From an uncultured Actinomycetes bacterium (GTDB taxonomy: Bacteria; Actinomycetota; Coriobacteriia; Coriobacteriales; Atopobiaceae), in the NCBI GenBank assembly GCA_900314685.1, contig OMWE01000006.1:1-64000 (forward strand): a stretch of 64,000 nucleotides of DNA. Reading direction: 5' to 3'. Position numbers and translations under genes: made by a program. Every line of letters starts with the position of its first letter. The stretch's first letter is position 1. Shown in pieces: positions 55,280-63,292 of this stretch. The notes beneath the pieces were generated by a model, which saw only the letters and a program-made list of their open reading frames with translations, made no database searches and was not told where the DNA came from.

Positions 55280-56677
55280 CTACAGCAGCCCGGCGTCCTC
55301 CGCGACGGGACCGCCCTTCTTGGGCGCGGCGTTGACCAGGCGCAGCGTGACGACCGTGCCCTCGCCCGGGCGGCTCATGATCTCGACGCCCGACCCCACG
55401 CCAAAGAAGTGCTCCACGCGCTCCGCGACATTGGCGAGGGCGACGCCGGCCCCGCGCACGCTGCCGTCGGGGGCGACGATGGGCCGCTTGTCGTCCGCCG
55501 CGAGCGTGCGCCGCTGGCCGTCGAGCAGGCGCTGCGCCGCGCCCTCGTCCATGCCCATACCGTCGTCAGCCACGGAGATCATCACGTCGTCGCCATCGGT
55601 CACGACCTGCACGTCGATGTGGAGCGGACCCTCGTCGCGCATCGCGTGGCGCACGGAGTTCTCGACGATCGGCTGGATCAAAAAGCCGGGGACCAGTATG
55701 TTCTCGCAGCCGGACTCGATCGTCTTGCTCTCGATGATGCGGTCCTCGCCGAAACGCGCCTTCTCGATCTGCAGGTAGCGGCGGGTCTGCTCGATCTCCG
55801 CCGACAGGGGGATCAGCGACTGCGAGCTCTGCAGCGTGGCGCGGTAAAAGGCCGAGAACTCGCGCAGCAGATTGCGCGCCTTGGTGGGATCGGTGCGCGT
55901 GAAGCTCGCGATGGTATTGAGCGTGTTGAAGAGGAAATGCGGGTTGATCTGCGCCTGCAGCGCCTTGACCTCGGCGCGGGCGGTCAGCTCGGCCTGGCGG
56001 TCGAGCTCGTAGGACGACAGCTGCGTGGACAGCAGCTCCGAGAAGCCGCGCGCGATCGCCAGCTGCGTGCGGTCGACGTCGTAGCCGTGACGGAAGTAAA
56101 ACTTGATGGTGCCTACCGCGCGGTCCGAGACGATCAGCGGCACAAAGACGCCCACGGGAAACGTCACGAGGTCCTTGGGCGGCATCGCCCCGGCCGCCGC
56201 CGCGCCGCTCCACTCGTCCTTGCCGATGTTGGCGAAGGTCTGCATGTGCATGCTCTGGAGCACCTCCTGCGTCTGCTCGGAGATCGGCTCGCCGGGCGGG
56301 CAGAAGTTGAGGTTCTCGCCCACGTAGGCAAGCGTGTTGCGCGTGTCGGTCATCGCGACGGCGGCCGCCTGGGTCTCGGGCAGCAGCAGCTGCGAGACGT
56401 GGCGGCAGTTCTCGGCGGTCAGGCCGTCGTGCATCAGGTCGAGCGTCTGGGAAGCCAGGCGCAGCGTGCGCTCGGTCGCCTGCGAGCGCAGGTTGTCGGG
56501 GATGGTCGTGGCCGAGCCGATCAGCACGATCGCGACCGCCAGGCCGCCGCCCGCCACCATGGTCGCGGCCAGGCTGCCGACCGTGAAACCCCAGGCCAGC
56601 AGCACGACGAGCGCCACCATCCCGAGCGCGAAAAGTATGTTGTTGAGTAGGGTCCTGTGCCTGTTTGTATTCCTCAT
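55280..56677 (-). CDS. LytS-type sensor histidine kinase
   Basis: A 465-residue membrane histidine kinase. Two N-terminal membrane helices ([20 protein letters not shown] and [18 protein letters not shown]) precede a GAF-like sensor region (~85-235). The phosphoacceptor motif of the LytS/YehU class is [20 protein letters not shown]. It is followed by the ATPase with [16 protein letters not shown] (N box) and [14 protein letters not shown] (G1). Kinases of this class pair with LytTR regulators; one such regulator lies at 62393-63148, about 6 kb away and not in the same operon. The start at 56677 is one base past the stop of the upstream glycosyltransferase, so the two are translationally coupled. 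Confidence 0.9.
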   Translation of the reverse strand: MRNTNRHRTLLNNILFALGMVALVVLLAWGFTVGSLAATMVAGGGLAVAIVLIGSATTIPDNLRSQATERTLRLASQTLDLMHDGLTAENCRHVSQLLLPETQAAAVAMTDTRNTLAYVGENLNFCPPGEPISEQTQEVLQSMHMQTFANIGKDEWSGAAAAGAMPPKDLVTFPVGVFVPLIVSDRAVGTIKFYFRHGYDVDRTQLAIARGFSELLSTQLSSYELDRQAELTARAEVKALQAQINPHFLFNTLNTIASFTRTDPTKARNLLREFSAFYRATLQSSQSLIPLSAEIEQTRRYLQIEKARFGEDRIIESKTIESGCENILVPGFLIQPIVENSVRHAMRDEGPLHIDVQVVTDGDDVMISVADDGMGMDEGAAQRLLDGQRRTLAADDKRPIVAPDGSVRGAGVALANVAERVEHFFGVGSGVEIMSRPGEGTVVTLRLVNAAPKKGGPVAEDAGLL

Positions 56678-56678
56678 G

Positions 56679-57902
56679 CTATGCTTCCCGCCCCGGCAGC
56701 GCCGGCGGCGTCCCCATCCGTACGAGCTTGTCCGCGAGCAGCTCATTATCCCACAGCATCGCCATCACGCGCGGCCAGTAGGTCTGGAAGGCGAGATAGC
56801 TGTCGTTCATCTGCAGCGCCCAGTCGCGCGCCTGGCGGCAGCCTGACGCCCACACGTAGAAGTACGCGAAGTGCTCCTTGCAGGTGATCGCGCGCCGCAG
56901 CGCCGTGCGCCGGATGCGGTCGAGCACGTCCTCCGAGATCCATCGCGCCGGGTAGGGCATGAGCGCGGACGGGCGCACCTGGCGCAGGCCGATGGTCCTG
57001 TTGCACTGGTCGAGCTTGGCGACCTCGTAGGTCCACCGGTAGGCGTCCTGCAGGAAGCGCGCGGCATGAGAGGGTGTCTTGGGCGGCATGTGCTTGACGC
57101 ACCAGTCGCCGTCGAACCACACGTCGATACCGTTCATCCGCAGGTTGAAGAGGTAGTCCAGATCCTCGCCGCGCGTGATTGCGGGGTCGAACGCCACGCG
57201 GGTGTACGCGTCGGCCGCCACAGCGAAGCAGCCGCCGCACAGCACGTTGGACCGGCAGATGCGCGTGCCGCCCAGCGCGTGGCGCATCCACTCGTTGAAC
57301 TCCGAGCGCTTGGACCAGTAACGGTCGCACCAGCGCGGCCGGCTCTCGTCGGCGTACGGCGAGCCGTCGCGCAGCACGAAATAGCCCGTCTTCGCCATGA
57401 TGGGCAGGCCCTGGCGGTTGGAATTGCCCAGGCCGTAGACCGCCTTGATCAGGAAGTCCTCGTCCTCCACCACCTCGTCGTCGTCCAGGAAGACGACCAC
57501 GTCGTGGCCGAGCGTCGCGGCGACGGCCAAGCCCATGTTGCGGATCGCGCCGTAGCCGCGCAGGGAGAGCGCCTCCTGCTGCAGGGTCGGGGCGATGTGC
57601 TCGACCGCGCGGCAGATCGCCTGGGCCTCGGGGTCGCCGACGATCATCACACCCAGGCTGGGGTGCTGGCGGCAGATGCTCTCGACGCGGGCGCGGGCGC
57701 CGTCGCGGCAGGCGCGCGGGGCCACCAGCAGGACGATCACGCGCAGCACGCCGCGGACCTTCTCCAGGGAAGACAAACATATCTCGAGCTCGGGCATCGG
57801 CTTGGTGATGGGCGTCGCATGGTCGTAGACGCCGATCTCGCCCAGGGCGGGCAGGTACTCGGCGTCGGTCCAGTACGAGGGTATGACGATGACCGGGTTC
57901 AC
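56679..57902 (-). CDS. Glycosyltransferase family 2-like protein
   Basis: A 407-residue cytosolic glycosyltransferase with a GT-A fold. The N-terminus (M/V)NPVIVIPSYWTDAEYLPAL and the nucleotide/metal-binding VVVFLDDDEVVEDEDFLIKA are visible, followed by GGCFAVAADAYTRVAFDPAI and a GEDLDYLFNLRMNGIDVWFD region similar to the acceptor motif (ED) of GT2 enzymes. No membrane helices. The donor and acceptor are unknown. Translation likely begins at a GTG (57902), with AGGAGG about 12 bases ahead. It is co-transcribed with the LytS-type kinase, an unusual pair. Confidence 0.8.
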   Translation of the reverse strand: MNPVIVIPSYWTDAEYLPALGEIGVYDHATPITKPMPELEICLSSLEKVRGVLRVIVLLVAPRACRDGARARVESICRQHPSLGVMIVGDPEAQAICRAVEHIAPTLQQEALSLRGYGAIRNMGLAVAATLGHDVVVFLDDDEVVEDEDFLIKAVYGLGNSNRQGLPIMAKTGYFVLRDGSPYADESRPRWCDRYWSKRSEFNEWMRHALGGTRICRSNVLCGGCFAVAADAYTRVAFDPAITRGEDLDYLFNLRMNGIDVWFDGDWCVKHMPPKTPSHAARFLQDAYRWTYEVAKLDQCNRTIGLRQVRPSALMPYPARWISEDVLDRIRRTALRRAITCKEHFAYFYVWASGCRQARDWALQMNDSYLAFQTYWPRVMAMLWDNELLADKLVRMGTPPALPGREA

Positions 57903-58117
57903 GGTGCTGGTGCGCCTCCTCTGACGTGCACGTACCTACGTTATTCTACGGCAATCGCGATGTGGGCTGGCGCGCACGCTCCCGTTCCCAGGACGGCCGC
58001 GCGGCACGGGACGAGCGCCGTCTGCCCGTCCTCTCAGACTATGCTACTCCCCCGTGCGGACACGTTCTTCTGGCCCGGCGCCGCTGCGCTCCGTTGCGCT
58101 GCCCCGATACGCCACGT

Positions 58118-58744
58118 CTAGTACGGCTCGGCCAGGGGCGGCACGCGTTTGAGGCAGGCCCAGGCCCACTGCTTGCGCTGCGGGTCGGCGAGGCCGGCCG
58201 CAAAACCGCCCAGGTGGAGCACGCGCATCCCCAGCACGTCGGTCACCACGCCCGGCTCGAGCGGTTGGATGGCGTACGCCGCGCAGAATGTCGCCGCCGC
58301 CACATCGTCGCAGATGAGCACCGTAGCGGGCCCGAGCGCCGCGACCGCCGTCCGGAAGAGCCCGGGCGTGAGGGGTGTCTTCGCATCCGCCGCGAGCGCG
58401 GAGAGGCCCGCCCAGTCCTCGGGCGCGTAGCCCAGCGCGGTCAACGACTTGCGCAGCGCGTCGCCGTCGGGCCCGGCCAGCAGCGGGCCGCCCGCCAGCT
58501 CGTCGGCAGAGAGCTCGCCCTTGACGATCAGGACGGATGAAAAGGCGTTGCCGCACACCACGACCCCGCGCGCCGCCAGCATCTCGAGCTCCATGCGTGT
58601 CTTTGCGACGTAGGCCGCGCGGCGCTCCTGCCCGCCCGTGTGCGCCGCCACCCGAGCCTGCGCAGCCGTTGTCGCCTGCGCCGACGCAGTTACATTCGCC
58701 TGCGCCGCCGTAGCGGCCGCCGACCGCGCCCGTCCGTCTTGCAT
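58118..58744 (-). CDS. Uracil-DNA glycosylase-like superfamily protein (divergent)
   Basis: A 208-residue protein. After an Ala/Gln-rich first 35 residues comes a fold that resembles family 4/5 uracil-DNA glycosylases by pattern: NAFSSVLIVKGELSADELAG followed by GPDGDALRKSLTALGY, then LGPATVLICDDVAAATFC, and near the end VLHLGGFAAGLADPQRKQWA. However the catalytic GEAPG-type motif is KGELS, the Cys cluster for the iron-sulfur cluster is missing, and the C-terminal His motif is degenerate. It is therefore probably not an active glycosylase; the assignment rests on pattern only. The open frame starts at 58744, divergent from thioredoxin. Confidence 0.5.
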   Translation of the reverse strand: MQDGRARSAAATAAQANVTASAQATTAAQARVAAHTGGQERRAAYVAKTRMELEMLAARGVVVCGNAFSSVLIVKGELSADELAGGPLLAGPDGDALRKSLTALGYAPEDWAGLSALAADAKTPLTPGLFRTAVAALGPATVLICDDVAAATFCAAYAIQPLEPGVVTDVLGMRVLHLGGFAAGLADPQRKQWAWACLKRVPPLAEPY

Positions 58745-58872
58745 GACCCCTCCTTCGCGGTGGCTGATTCATCCACTTACCACATAGTAACTGCAACGAT
58801 GCGCCCGAAATGGGTATAGAGCACATCAAGAGTGACGCAATCGCAAACCCTTACCGGGAAATGAGGTACATC

Positions 58873-59190
58873 ATGGCTTCCAAGGAACTCACGTCTGCCA
58901 ACTTCGACGCGGCGGTCTCCGGCGGCAAGGCGACGCTGGTCGACTTTTGGGCGAGCTGGTGCGGGCCCTGCCGCGCGATGGGCCCCGTGGTCGAGGAGAT
59001 CTCCGACGATATGGCCGACCAGCTCGACGTCTACAAGTGCAACGTCGACGAGCAGGGCGAGCTGGCACAGCGCTTCGGCATCGTCTCGATCCCGACGCTC
59101 ATCCTCTTCAAGGACGGGCAGCCCGCGCAGCAGTTCGTCGGCGCGATGCCCAAGCCCACGCTCGTGAGCCAGCTCAAGGCCGCGCTGTAA
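58873..59190 (+). CDS. trxA: Thioredoxin
   Basis: A 105-residue thioredoxin. The active site WASWCGPCRAMGPVVEEI has the redox pair Cys30/Cys33, and the cis-Pro motif is in GIVSIPTLILFKDGQPAQQF, followed by the usual Gly (VGAMPK). This is the standard single-domain form that reduces ribonucleotide reductase, methionine sulfoxide reductase and other proteins. The start at 58873 follows GAGGTACATC. It is monocistronic, with a strong terminator downstream, and divergent from the UDG-like gene. No thioredoxin reductase is next to it. Confidence 0.96.
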   Translation: MASKELTSANFDAAVSGGKATLVDFWASWCGPCRAMGPVVEEISDDMADQLDVYKCNVDEQGELAQRFGIVSIPTLILFKDGQPAQQFVGAMPKPTLVSQLKAAL

Positions 59191-59275
59191 GAAAGGCGCG
59201 CTGCAATAGGCGCGCTGCAAGCGGGACGCGAGATTGGTATTGAGCCAGCGATAGGTACGTCTTCCGAACGTACAT

Positions 59276-59310
59276 CGAGGGCGAGGAACACACCCTCGCC
59301 CTCGTTTTTT
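59276..59310 (+). terminator. Rho-independent terminator of trxA
   Basis: CGAGGGCGAGG (59276-59286) pairs with CCTCGCCCTCG (59294-59304), followed by TTTTTT, about 85 bp after the trxA stop. Confidence 0.92.
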
Positions 59311-59446
59311 ATCCCAGCATGCTCATCACAGCCGCTTTTTCCCGAGAGCCGCCGGCGCGTTTCCCGCCCCCGAATCGGCGCGCGACGCCGCCGCAGCGAC
59401 GCCGAGTAGCCCGTCGCCCCGCATCACTGATTCGCTCGTGATGCCC

Positions 59447-59482
59447 AAAGCCCCCTGCGGGCCCAGTCCGCAGGGGGCTTTT
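59447..59482. terminator. Bidirectional hairpin terminator, serving the ATPase gene
   Basis: A perfect 14-bp stem, AAAGCCCCCTGCGG (59447-59460) with its complement at 59468-59481, flanked by T-rich ends on both strands. It lies about 110 bp after the ATPase stop (minus strand). The rest of the gap 59311-59594 shows no gene. Confidence 0.75.
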
Positions 59483-59594
59483 CCGCGAGACGATTATTCG
59501 TGAGGTAAAACCCAAGTCTATCTGGCCCGCCAGTTCTCTGGTGAAACCCCTGCCGGGTCTCTCTCAAGCCCTCGCCGGACCCGCGTCCCGCATA

Positions 59595-60998
59595 CTACGC
59601 ATAGAGATCGGCCGCCGTCACGATTCTCAAGTTGCCCATCGCGGCGGCCTTCTTCGCAGTGGCCTCGCTCACGCCATGCTTTGCAAAAAGCATAAGCGTG
59701 CGACTGGTGTAGCCCTCGATAAGCTCGGCCCGATGGGCGAGGATGCGGATGGCCTCCGTCTCGTCGAAAGAGTTCCGCCACTTGCATTCCCCAGCCACCA
59801 GAGCTTTTTCGTACTTGTTGCCCACAAGCACGTCAACGTCCACCTGCTCGCGCGCCTCCGGATCGGGCCCCCACCACGTACCGAACTCCGTCGGCACGAA
59901 GGGCAGCCTCCCCTCCCGAGCCTCGCCCACCAGCCATTGCAAGCATATTGACTCGAACTGTTTGCCGACATAGGTCGAAAGGGCGTCCCCCAGCGCAAGT
60001 TGAGCCGCCGCGCCGCCGAGACCGTTTTCGACCATGTCCGCATACGGGCTCACGAATCGATACCAGTACGCAAAGAACGGGTCGGCAAGACGATAGATGC
60101 TTTTTCTCCCCCGCTCGCTCTCGCCGAATGGCCTCACCCGCTCGACAATCCCCAGGTCAGTGAGGGTCTTGAGGTAACGTCCCACCGTGCCCTCTTCGAC
60201 GCCGGAACGGTCCGCGATACGTTTGGGGACAGTCGCGCCAGAGGCGACGGCATCGAGGATAGAACTATAGAGGGCGGGCTCGCGCAGCTCTTGACGCAGC
60301 AGCATCTGTGGCTCGGCATACAGGGCGCCAGCCATATCGAAGCAGAGGTTTCGCACGTTGTCCTCGTACGGCAAGGACGGATCGAGTTGGAGCAGGTAGT
60401 AGGGCGTCCCGCCAAAGGTCGCGTAGTAGGTGACCAAGGACTCGGGGTCGTCGGTGGGCATCAATCGCGCCGCCTCGCGATATTCCAGCGGGCGCAGGCG
60501 CACCTGTCCCGTGCGCCTGCCATACAGCGGGCTTTTCGCGCCGAGGACTTCGCTCTCCATGAAGCCCTCGTTGCTCCCGCAGACAATCATGAAGATTCCC
60601 GTTTGTTTGAAGCTGTGGTCGATGGCTATCTGGAGCGTGGACGGCAGCGACGGATTGGCCTGTGCAGCATAGGGAAATTCGTCGAAGGCAAAGACAAAGG
60701 GGTCGCGCTGTCGGGCCTGCGCCGCCACGAATGAGAATGCAGAGGCCCAGTCATCGAAGGCCCCCGCGGACTCCGGGACCCCAAAGAAGCGATAGGCCTC
60801 GCGCGAAAATGCGCGAAGGTTGAGTGCGTCGCTTTTCTGCTGAGCCGTGAAGAAGAGCGTCGGCTTGTCCCTGGCAAACTCCTGAATCAGCGCTGTCTTG
60901 CCCACGCGGCGACGGCCGTAGACGACCACCATCTGGAAGGTGCCCCTTGCGGCGAGCCTGTTCAGACTCTTGAGCTCCTGTGACCTGCCGACGAACAT
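59595..60998 (-). CDS. Archaeal-type ATPase with C-terminal DUF234 nuclease-like domain
   Basis: A 467-residue AAA/STAND-type ATPase of the archaeal ATPase (MJ/SSO) group. MFVGRSQELKSLNRLAARGT is the typical start; Walker A is VYGRRRVGKTALIQEF (28-35); Walker B lies in FVFAFDEFPYAA. A winged-helix region follows (SGATVPKRIADRSGVEEGTV). The C-terminal DUF234 domain has VDVDVLVGNKYEKALVAGEC then KW, a pattern of restriction-endonuclease-like folds (D...ExK). The cellular role of these proteins is unknown; a defence or stress role has been suggested for relatives. The start at 60998 follows AAGGAC. The 5' region is AT-rich with three GTAAGT half-sites. Confidence 0.9.
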   Translation of the reverse strand: MFVGRSQELKSLNRLAARGTFQMVVVYGRRRVGKTALIQEFARDKPTLFFTAQQKSDALNLRAFSREAYRFFGVPESAGAFDDWASAFSFVAAQARQRDPFVFAFDEFPYAAQANPSLPSTLQIAIDHSFKQTGIFMIVCGSNEGFMESEVLGAKSPLYGRRTGQVRLRPLEYREAARLMPTDDPESLVTYYATFGGTPYYLLQLDPSLPYEDNVRNLCFDMAGALYAEPQMLLRQELREPALYSSILDAVASGATVPKRIADRSGVEEGTVGRYLKTLTDLGIVERVRPFGESERGRKSIYRLADPFFAYWYRFVSPYADMVENGLGGAAAQLALGDALSTYVGKQFESICLQWLVGEAREGRLPFVPTEFGTWWGPDPEAREQVDVDVLVGNKYEKALVAGECKWRNSFDETEAIRILAHRAELIEGYTSRTLMLFAKHGVSEATAKKAAAMGNLRIVTAADLYA

Positions 60999-61022
60999 TG
61001 CCGTCCTTCTTTCATACTGCTG

Positions 61023-61051
61023 ACTTACGAGTAAGTTATTTACACGTAAGT
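61023..61051. promoter_or_regulatory. ACTTAC/GTAAGT half-site cluster upstream of the ATPase gene
   Basis: ACTTAC (61023-61028), GTAAGT (61031-61036) and a second GTAAGT (61046-61051) lie 25-50 bp before the ATPase start in an AT-rich stretch. The first two form a palindrome with a 2-bp centre, as expected for an operator, possibly of self-regulation. Confidence 0.4.
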
Positions 61052-61121
61052 CATTGTACCTCAGATACGCAAACACAATGCCTTCTCAGGGCCTCGAGGA
61101 TATAGTTTGGCGTACGGTCGG

Positions 61122-61350
61122 GACCCCTCTTCGAAGATATGGCTCCTTTGAGTCATCAGGGCGTTTCCGGGACTCCCGCGGGGTGATCCGCCGATTCTCG
61201 CGACGCGTCTACCTGCTCATATATGTTTTCGTATCACCGGTTTTGTGCCGTGTTTTCCCGGGGTTTGACGGCGGGCCTCCTACCAGCGCCTTTGTGAGAG
61301 CTCTCTCGTTGCGGAGTGACTCAAAAGGGTCATATCTTCGAATGGGGGTC
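61122..61350. mobile_element. MITE-like element, copy B (229 bp)
   Basis: Terminal inverted repeats of about 34 bp: left 61122-61156 (CCCCTCTTCGAAGATATGGC), right 61317-61350 (ends ATCTTCGAATGGGGGTC). Same ends and internal blocks as copy A at 44514-44743, in reverse orientation, with about 70% or less identity inside. No transposase gene. It has been inserted next to, or into, the 3' part of a small open frame (61209-61532). Confidence 0.75.
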
Positions 61351-61532
61351 CATCCGGCGCGTCTCCCGGCCCTGGATCGGCGCGCGACCATGGCCTCAAT
61401 CGGCGTGGTGTCTATTTCGCCGCCATCCTCACGGTAGGTCTCCGCAAGTAGATAGACCGGTGGGTTGCAGACAACCCTCATGCTCCCGTCTACCCATGCT
61501 TCCAATGCAGCTCTCTCAATCCTTGTCGGCAT
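61209..61532 (-). CDS. Small open frame, possibly a gene fragment truncated by the MITE-like element
   Basis: A 107-codon frame whose first ~60 residues (MPTRIERAALEAWVDGSMRV and VYLLAETYREDGGEIDTTPI) look like real protein, with even composition. The remaining residues are read from the inverted-repeat element (61122-61350) and are surely not original. The ribosome-binding site is poor. It is either a decayed gene whose end was replaced by the element or chance coding. I recognise no family. Confidence 0.3.
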   Translation of the reverse strand: MPTRIERAALEAWVDGSMRVVCNPPVYLLAETYREDGGEIDTTPIEAMVARRSRAGRRAGWTPIRRYDPFESLRNERALTKALVGGPPSNPGKTRHKTGDTKTYMSR

Positions 61533-61620
61533 ACCTTAGAAACGATAGGCCGTACTTATTTCGCCAACCCCAGGGATTCGCTTGCCTCCTTGCGACAGCC
61601 CATCGCATTGAGATGCGTCG

Positions 61621-61845
61621 CCCCCTTTGGCGGGATTTCCGTAATCTTGCAGAAAACACCGTCCGAGAGGATACGCTGCCGCAGCAAGCAGGATACAGTC
61701 GCCCCTCCCAAGTAGGGTTTTCCATACCGCTGCAGAAAACCCCGCACCAGAGGGCAGTTTCGGACTCACGGGTCCTCTCGAATTCCCCTCCAGCATGGCA
61801 TTCGCAGTAGATTCGCGCAAAACCCTGCATCGGAGGGGTAATGCG
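61621..61845. repeat. Array of three ~83-bp palindromic repeat units
   Basis: GAGG/GAGGG blocks at 61667, 61750 and 61833 (period 83) follow TGCAGAAAAC or variants at about 61648, 61731 and 61814. Unit structure and inner block match the 73-bp array at 52898-53097, so both belong to one repeat family. Open frames across it are not convincing genes. Confidence 0.6.
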
Positions 61846-61881
61846 CCTTCGCAGCGAGGTGTGCGTAGAACCGACGACCGT

Positions 61882-62370
61882 CTAGAAGGAGAACCAGCGG
61901 CTCGCAGGCTTGATCTCGAGCGGCACGATGCGTGCGTCGACGACCTTGCCGTCCTCCACCAGGATGCGGCCCATCGTGGCGCCGTTGCCGCCGCGCGGGT
62001 AGGTCGGGCTGCCCGGGTTCATGATCAGCGTACCCGTGCGAGCGTCGCGCTGGACCAGCGAGCGATGCGTGTGGCCGCAGATGGCGATGTCGCATTTACC
62101 CAGCTTGAGACGCTGTTCGTAGTGGCAGATCTGCCAGCGCAGCCCTTCGGAGCGGAAGGACACCAGCGTATCCACGTCGGGTGGGTAGGCATAGCGGTCG
62201 TAGTCGTTATTGCCCAGGCACATGTGGACGGGCGCGATCTTGGCGAGCTGCCTGTAGTCGTCGGGATTGCAGCAGTCGCCCGCGTGCACGATCACGTCGG
62301 CACCCTGCAGCGCGTCGAGCAGCTCGGGCGCCAGCCAGCCGTGCGTGTCGGAAATGACGTCGTACCTCAT
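61882..62370 (-). CDS. YfcE/MJ0936-type metallophosphoesterase
   Basis: A 162-residue calcineurin-like phosphodiesterase. Motifs in order: YDVISDTHGWLAP (D-x-H), VIVHAGDCCNPDDY (GD), MCLGNNDYDRYAY (GNND), an internal His in WQICHYEQRL and AICGHTHRSLVQ (GHTH). NPGSPTYPRGG before the end is typical of the MJ0936/YfcE group. The natural substrate is unknown. It lies 22 bp after the LytTR regulator gene in the same direction, so the two may be co-transcribed. The YfcE-like protein at 43775-44362 has the same motif order but little other similarity. Confidence 0.9.
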   Translation of the reverse strand: MRYDVISDTHGWLAPELLDALQGADVIVHAGDCCNPDDYRQLAKIAPVHMCLGNNDYDRYAYPPDVDTLVSFRSEGLRWQICHYEQRLKLGKCDIAICGHTHRSLVQRDARTGTLIMNPGSPTYPRGGNGATMGRILVEDGKVVDARIVPLEIKPASRWFSF

Positions 62371-62392
62371 CGCGCGCCCCGTAGCCGGCAGC

Positions 62393-63148
62393 CTACAGGC
62401 CCAGCATGCGCTTGACGGCCACGACGCGGCGGCGCGAGACCGGGATCTTCTTGTCCTCGACGCCGCGCAGGCCCAGCTGCACCACGCCGCCCGAGACGGT
62501 CACGAAATCCTGCACGTACTCGAGGTTGACGATGTAGCCGCGGTGCACGCGGTAGAAGCCGTGCGGGGTGAGGCGCTGCTCGAGCTTGGCGAGCGAGATG
62601 GTCGACAGGAAGCGGTCGTCGGCCGTGTAGATGCAGGAGTAGTCGTCCTTGGCCTCCACGTAGCGGATCTGGTTGATGGGGACGAGGACCTTGTGGCCGC
62701 CCTTCTCCACGGGGATGCGCTCGGAGCCGGCGGCGGGCGCGCTGCTGACGGCGGGGGCCGCGGCGACCTTGAGGCGCTGCTCGACCTTGGTCAGGGCCTG
62801 CTGCAGGCGGTCCATCTCGACGGGCTTCATCAGGTAGTCGACCGCGTCGACGCCAAAGGCCTCCAGCGCGTACTCGCTGTACGCGGTCACAAAGACGATC
62901 GCGGGAGGGTTCTTGAGCTTGTGCAGGGCGTCGGCCAGCTGCATGCCGCTCGTCTTGGGCATCGACACGTCGAGGAAGATCACGTCGATGCCGTCGGTCA
63001 CGTGCTCGCGGCTCTTCACGAGGCTGGTCACGGCGTCGCGCGCGCTCGAGGCCTCGGTAATCGTCCCCACGCGCCCCGTCTCCTCCAGCAGCGAACGGAG
63101 CTCGAAACGGGCAGGGGCCTCATCATCCACAATCAGCGCGCGCAACAT
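62393..63148 (-). CDS. LytTR-family response regulator
   Basis: A 251-residue response regulator. The receiver domain has LIVDDEAPARFELRSLL, the phosphorylated Asp60 in DVIFLDVSMPKTSGMQLADA, the Thr in IVFVTAYSEYALEAF and the Lys in YLMKPVEMD. A short Pro/Ala/Ser linker precedes the LytTR DNA-binding domain (~148-251) with IRYVEAKDDYSCIYTADDRF and FYRVHRGYIVNLEYVQDFV. Such regulators bind direct repeats and pair with LytS-type kinases; the kinase at 55280-56677 is a candidate partner. The start at 63148 follows AAGGGTGATCGC. Probably co-transcribed with the phosphodiesterase at 61882. Confidence 0.93.
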   Translation of the reverse strand: MLRALIVDDEAPARFELRSLLEETGRVGTITEASSARDAVTSLVKSREHVTDGIDVIFLDVSMPKTSGMQLADALHKLKNPPAIVFVTAYSEYALEAFGVDAVDYLMKPVEMDRLQQALTKVEQRLKVAAAPAVSSAPAAGSERIPVEKGGHKVLVPINQIRYVEAKDDYSCIYTADDRFLSTISLAKLEQRLTPHGFYRVHRGYIVNLEYVQDFVTVSGGVVQLGLRGVEDKKIPVSRRRVVAVKRMLGL

Positions 63149-63292
63149 GCGATCACCCTTCTAGTCGAGTCAACGATGTCCATTTTACGACAAGAAGGGC
63201 AATCAGAAAAATCGACGATGCGGGACGTACTGGCCGGGCCGGGAAGACGAGCGGACAGGCCGGATGGCTCACGTGCGAGCGGCACGCGTCTC

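Noticed and set aside
61516-61830. Small minus-strand frames of 60-104 codons
   Set aside because: They are read from the palindromic repeat array and change frame from unit to unit.
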